Part shown: piece after piece, positions 6,410 to 9,268 of the stretch
Numbering within the stretch: the first letter of the stretch is position 1
Layout of the letters: every line of letters starts with the position of its first letter
From: UBA288 sp964461885
Lineage (GTDB): Archaea > Halobacteriota > Methanomicrobia > Methanomicrobiales > Methanospirillaceae
Direction: 5' to 3'
Assembly (NCBI GenBank): GCA_964461885.1
Contig: CAYWVY010000073.1
Span: forward strand, 1 to 9,268
Length of the DNA stretch: 9,268 nt
The notes under the pieces: model-generated
Told to the model about the DNA's origin: nothing
The model's input: only the letters and a program-made list of their open reading frames with translations
The model's database searches: none
Program-made: the position numbers and the translations under genes

Positions 6410-7774
6410 ATGGACATCCGGATCCAGAAGATCATCGAGGGGCTCTTCTGCCTCGAGGACCTGCGCGAGGTCTACCGCGGGGCGCTGCCGACCGGCCTCT
6501 CGCCCGAGGAGGAGGCCGCCTTCGGGGCGAAGCTCGACGAGCTCGGCAAGGTCATCGACGAGATCCGCACGGGCACAGGCCACCCGCGCGTGAACCGCGT
6601 GGCCGGCACGATCGAGCTCCGCCTGCGCGAGGAGTCGGCGATCAACATCCAGCCGATCCAGGCTGCGGGCCGGCTCACCCCCGAGGCGCGAAAGGCCCTT
6701 GCGGTCTGGGGGGACGGCTACTCGGTCTGCGACGCCTGCCGCAAGCCGTTCCGGCTCGATAAGATCACCAGGCCCCCCCTCGCCGCGTTCCACGAGGACC
6801 TCGCCCGCTTCGTCGGGATGGACCAGGCCCGCGTGGTCCCCGGCGCCCGGCGCGGGTTCCAGGCGGTGGCCTCGTCCCTCGTGGAGAAGGGCGACTGGGT
6901 CCTCATCTCCTCGCTCGGCCACTACACCGAATACATTGCGGTCGAGGAGGCCGGCGGGACCGTGCACGAGATCCCCGCGAACGACGCGCGGATCGTCACG
7001 GCCGACGCGGCGGCGGAAAGGCTCGAGACCCTGGTCCGCGAGCTCGGCAGGCCCCCCGCGCTCGTGATGTGCGACCACTTCGACTACCAGAACGCGAACG
7101 AGCACGAGGTGACGGGGATCGCGAAGATCGCGCATCAGTACGACGCGCCGTTCCTGTACAACGGGGCGTACACGGTCGGCGTGATGCCCGTCGACGGGAA
7201 GGCGGTCGGCGCGGACTTCGTGGTCGGCTCCGGGCACAAGTCCATGGCATCTCCCGCGCCCTCGGGCGTGCTCGCGACGACCGACGAGTACGCGGACTGC
7301 GTCTTCCGGACGACCCGGATCGAGGGCGACCTGACCGGCCGGACCTTCGGGCTGAAGGAGGTCGAGATGCTCGGCTGCACCCTCATGGGCGGGACGGTGG
7401 TCGCGATGATGGCCTCGTTCCCGGCCGTGCAGGAGCGGACGAGGCACTGGGACGAGGAGGTGAAGAAGTCGAACTTCTTCATCGACCGCCTCCTCGCGAT
7501 CGAGGGGTCGACCTGTGTTTCCGAGTACCCCCGGAAGCACGCGCTCTCCAAGGTGGACACCACCGGCTCGTTCGACACGGTCGCGAAGACCCACAAGCGC
7601 AGGGGCTACTTCTTTTCGGACGAGCTCTCGAAGCGGGGGATCGTGGGGGTCTTCGCGGGGGCGACGCGGGCCTGGAAGCTCTCGACCTACGGCCTCTCCT
7701 GGCGGCGGGTTGAGTACCTCGCCGACGCGTACGACGAGATCGCCGAACAGTACGGGCTGGCCGTGCGGCGATGA
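6410..7774 (+). CDS. pscS: O-phospho-L-seryl-tRNA:Cys-tRNA synthase (SepCysS)
   Basis: SepCysS is a PLP enzyme that converts phosphoseryl-tRNA(Cys), made by SepRS, into Cys-tRNA(Cys), with a sulfur donor. The 454-residue product shows RTGTGHPRVNRVAGTIELRL (53-72), the CxxC pair C107/C110 in SVCDACRKPF, the PLP lysine K277 in GSGHKSMASPAP, and C323 in EMLGCTLMGG. The three cysteines match those known to be essential in the Methanocaldococcus enzyme (Cys64, Cys67, Cys272). It is longer than the roughly 380-residue class I proteins because of an N-terminal extension of about 50-55 residues. That extension probably corresponds to the SepCysE-like scaffold domain reported fused to SepCysS in class II methanogens. 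The ATG is backed by GGGAG 7 nt upstream. The stop overlaps thiI by 4 nt, tying Cys-tRNA synthesis to tRNA thiolation. All key residues are present. Confidence 0.95.
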   Translation: MDIRIQKIIEGLFCLEDLREVYRGALPTGLSPEEEAAFGAKLDELGKVIDEIRTGTGHPRVNRVAGTIELRLREESAINIQPIQAAGRLTPEARKALAVWGDGYSVCDACRKPFRLDKITRPPLAAFHEDLARFVGMDQARVVPGARRGFQAVASSLVEKGDWVLISSLGHYTEYIAVEEAGGTVHEIPANDARIVTADAAAERLETLVRELGRPPALVMCDHFDYQNANEHEVTGIAKIAHQYDAPFLYNGAYTVGVMPVDGKAVGADFVVGSGHKSMASPAPSGVLATTDEYADCVFRTTRIEGDLTGRTFGLKEVEMLGCTLMGGTVVAMMASFPAVQERTRHWDEEVKKSNFFIDRLLAIEGSTCVSEYPRKHALSKVDTTGSFDTVAKTHKRRGYFFSDELSKRGIVGVFAGATRAWKLSTYGLSWRRVEYLADAYDEIAEQYGLAVRR

Positions 7775-8865
7775 CGGAGACCCTCTGGCTCGTCCGGTAC
7801 GCCGAGGTCTTCCTCAAGTCGGACCCGGTGCGGCGGAACTGGGAGCGCGTGCTCGCGCACGCGATCACGCGGCGGATGCCCGGGGTCGTGGTCCGGATCG
7901 AGCGCGGCCGGCTCTGGGCGACGGGTCCGGTCGACCCCCGGGTGCTCCGGCGGGTCTTCGGGGTCGCGTCGTTCTCGGAGGTGGTCTTCTGCCCCCTCGA
8001 CGATCTGGACGCGGCGGTGCTCGCGTACGCGGACGCCCACGGGATCGGGGATGCCGCGAGCTTCGCGATCCGCGTGAAGCGCTCGGGCAAGCACGACTTC
8101 CGATCGCCCGAGAAGGCGGCCGATCTCGGCGGGGTGATCCTCGAGGCTCATCCCGACCTCCGGGTCGACCTGGGGTGCCCCGACTTCGAGCTCTTCGTCG
8201 AGATCCGCGGTGAGCGGTGCTACCTCTACCACGAGGTCGTCGCGGGGCCGGGCGGCCTTCCCGAGGGGGTCGAGGGGACCCTTGTCGCCCTCTTCTCGGG
8301 CGGGATCGACTCGCCCGTCGCCGCGTACATGATGATGCGGCGTGGGTGCCGGGTCGTGCCGCTCTACGTCGCCCTCGAGCCCTACCTGGACGAGGACGCG
8401 CTGGCCAAGGCCCGGGCCGTGCTCGAGGTGCTCCGCAGCTACGACCCCGAGCTCGAACTCGTGGTCCGGAGCGACGACTACCTCTCCCGGGCGAAGGCGC
8501 TGATGCGGCGGAGCGAGGAGCGTTTGACCTGCGTCGTCTGCAAGCGGCGCATGTACCGGCTCGCGGCCGCGCTCGTCGATGAGGTCGGCGCCCTCGGGAT
8601 CGTGACCGGCGAGTCGCTCGGCCAGGTTGCGAGCCAGACCCTCGACAACCTCGCCGTGCTCGACGGATCTGTGGACATTCCCGTCTACCGGCCGCTGATC
8701 GGCCTCGACAAGGACGAGATCATCGGGATTGCCCGGCGGATCGGGACGTTCACGCCCTCTATCGCGCCGGGACGCGGGTGCCGGGCCGTGCCGGACGTGG
8801 CCGCCACGAAGGCCGCGCTGGCCGAGGTCGAGGGGCTCGAGGCCCGCGCCGACCGCCAGCGATAA
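7771..8865 (+). CDS. thiI: tRNA 4-thiouridine synthetase (tRNA sulfurtransferase) ThiI
   Basis: ThiI adenylates U8 of tRNA and replaces its oxygen with sulfur, giving 4-thiouridine. The 364-residue protein has the N-terminal ferredoxin-like region (about 1-60), a THUMP RNA-binding domain (about 60-165), and a PP-loop ATP pyrophosphatase domain with SGGIDSPVA (176-184). It ends shortly after the PP-loop domain, so there is no rhodanese domain, unlike E. coli ThiI. Instead it has the CxxC pair C254/C257 (LTCVVCKRRM) known from methanogen ThiI, where these cysteines are needed for activity, and C337 in GRGCRAVP near the position of E. coli Cys344. The ATG lies within ATGA over the pscS stop, so translation is probably coupled. 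A role in thiazole synthesis is also known for some ThiI proteins but less likely here, given the tRNA-related neighbour. Confidence 0.94.
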   Translation: MTETLWLVRYAEVFLKSDPVRRNWERVLAHAITRRMPGVVVRIERGRLWATGPVDPRVLRRVFGVASFSEVVFCPLDDLDAAVLAYADAHGIGDAASFAIRVKRSGKHDFRSPEKAADLGGVILEAHPDLRVDLGCPDFELFVEIRGERCYLYHEVVAGPGGLPEGVEGTLVALFSGGIDSPVAAYMMMRRGCRVVPLYVALEPYLDEDALAKARAVLEVLRSYDPELELVVRSDDYLSRAKALMRRSEERLTCVVCKRRMYRLAAALVDEVGALGIVTGESLGQVASQTLDNLAVLDGSVDIPVYRPLIGLDKDEIIGIARRIGTFTPSIAPGRGCRAVPDVAATKAALAEVEGLEARADRQR

Positions 8866-8894
8866 AGTAGCGCCCCGGCCGATCCCGCGTCGGC

Positions 8895-9264
8895 GTGACG
8901 ACCTAAAACGAGCTGAACGCCAAGGCCCGGGACCTCGGCACGACCTTCGACATCGTCCGGCGCAGGTACCTGCGGCAGCTGGCCGACCGGACCGACCGGA
9001 TCGACCGGAACACGGTCCTGCTCTACTCGGGCTGGCTCGACCGGCCCGGGCACTTCGGCACGAGCATCGGCGACATGGACACGACCGGGCTGATGGCTGT
9101 TGCCGGCGGGCTCGACCCCGCTCGAGGACGACCCGGCCTTTCACGGCGTGGTCCTCTCGGTCCACAACGCGGCCCTGCGCACCTTCATGGACACTCTGGC
9201 CTACCGGCTGATCGAGAACCAGGACGGGACCTCGTTCATCCAGGCTGACGCTCCGAACGTCTGA
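8895..9264 (+). pseudogene. Collapsed SDH-family (ClpP-fold, serine dehydrogenase proteinase-like) protease gene
   Basis: A GTG at 8895 starts a frame that hits TAA at its fourth codon (8904-8906). After that stop the frame gives NELNAKARDLGTTFDIVRRR, then LLYSGWLDRPGHFGTSIGD and GLMAVAGGLD, which I recognise as the N-terminus of archaeal SDH proteases. At about 9110-9125 the sequence jumps, with a frame change, to LEDDPAFHGVVLSVHNAALR and AYRLIENQDGTSFIQA, the family's C-terminus, ending at TGA 9262-9264. The catalytic core that normally sits between (HTPGG loop, nucleophile-Ser region, Lys; family length about 280 residues) is absent. About 120 codons remain, so no active protease can be made. 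The gene follows thiI after 29 nt in the same direction. Family assignment rests on memory of the motifs. Confidence 0.72.
8985..9011 (+). repeat. In-frame 9-nt tandem repeat (three GACCGG units)
   Basis: GACCGG occurs at 8985, 8994 and 9003, exactly 9 nt apart, with spacers ACC, ATC and AAC, so the frame reads DRT-DRI-DRN. Intact relatives, as I recall them, have a single DRTGRN-like stretch here, so slippage after loss of function may have enlarged it. It lies inside the broken SDH protease gene. Confidence 0.6.
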
Positions 9265-9268
9265 AGGG

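Noticed and set aside
6203..7594. Long minus-strand open frame (463 codons) opposite ilvN and pscS
   Set aside because: It crosses two certain plus-strand genes, has low-complexity Arg/Gly/Asp/Val-rich content and no motifs.
7687..9165. Long minus-strand open frame (492 codons) opposite thiI and the broken protease gene
   Set aside because: Same antisense effect. It runs across a certain gene and a pseudogene without any conserved feature.

Overview
The window looks like chromosomal DNA of a high-GC methanogenic archaeon, probably of the Methanomicrobiales or a related class II methanogen lineage. This is inferred from four things: Sep-tRNA:Cys-tRNA synthase (SepCysS), which is essentially a methanogen/Archaeoglobus enzyme; an archaeal-type ThiI with a CxxC motif and no rhodanese domain; archaeal-style promoter and Shine-Dalgarno signals; and a (R)-citramalate/2-isopropylmalate synthase of methanogen type. 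No rRNA, tRNA, CRISPR array or intact insertion sequence is visible.

Layout. Positions 1-347 are AT-richer than the rest and hold no gene I can recognise: a short open frame enters from the left edge, there is a small perfect hairpin, and the minus strand carries a weak, interrupted reading frame. From 348 to 2585 the minus strand carries a tight three-gene dTDP-rhamnose-type cluster in transcription order rfbC-rfbB-rfbD. The thymidylyltransferase rfbA is not in the window. A divergent promoter region (about 2586-2679) separates it from a plus-strand branched-chain amino acid operon: LeuA/CimA-family synthase, acetohydroxyacid synthase large subunit (ilvB) and small subunit (ilvN), with a 1-nt gap and a 4-nt overlap at the junctions. 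After a 67-nt gap comes a second plus-strand pair, pscS (SepCysS) and thiI, overlapping by 4 nt. The window ends with a broken gene (8895-9264) that reads as the two ends of an SDH-family (serine dehydrogenase proteinase-like, ClpP-fold) membrane-associated protease with its catalytic middle missing.

How the genes work together. RfbB, RfbC and RfbD would turn dTDP-glucose into a dTDP-6-deoxyhexose (dTDP-L-rhamnose or similar) for surface glycans. The LeuA/CimA-family enzyme and IlvBN supply the committed steps of isoleucine/leucine/valine synthesis; if the first gene is a citramalate synthase, its route yields the 2-oxobutyrate that IlvBN condenses with pyruvate. SepCysS makes Cys-tRNA from phosphoseryl-tRNA and ThiI puts 4-thiouridine into tRNA, so the second pair is a tRNA-sulfur unit.

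Most of the window is ordinary core metabolism. I do not see an undescribed system. The parts most worth a second look are the collapsed SDH protease gene, the sharp composition change inside the 3' end of rfbD, and the coupling of pscS to thiI.
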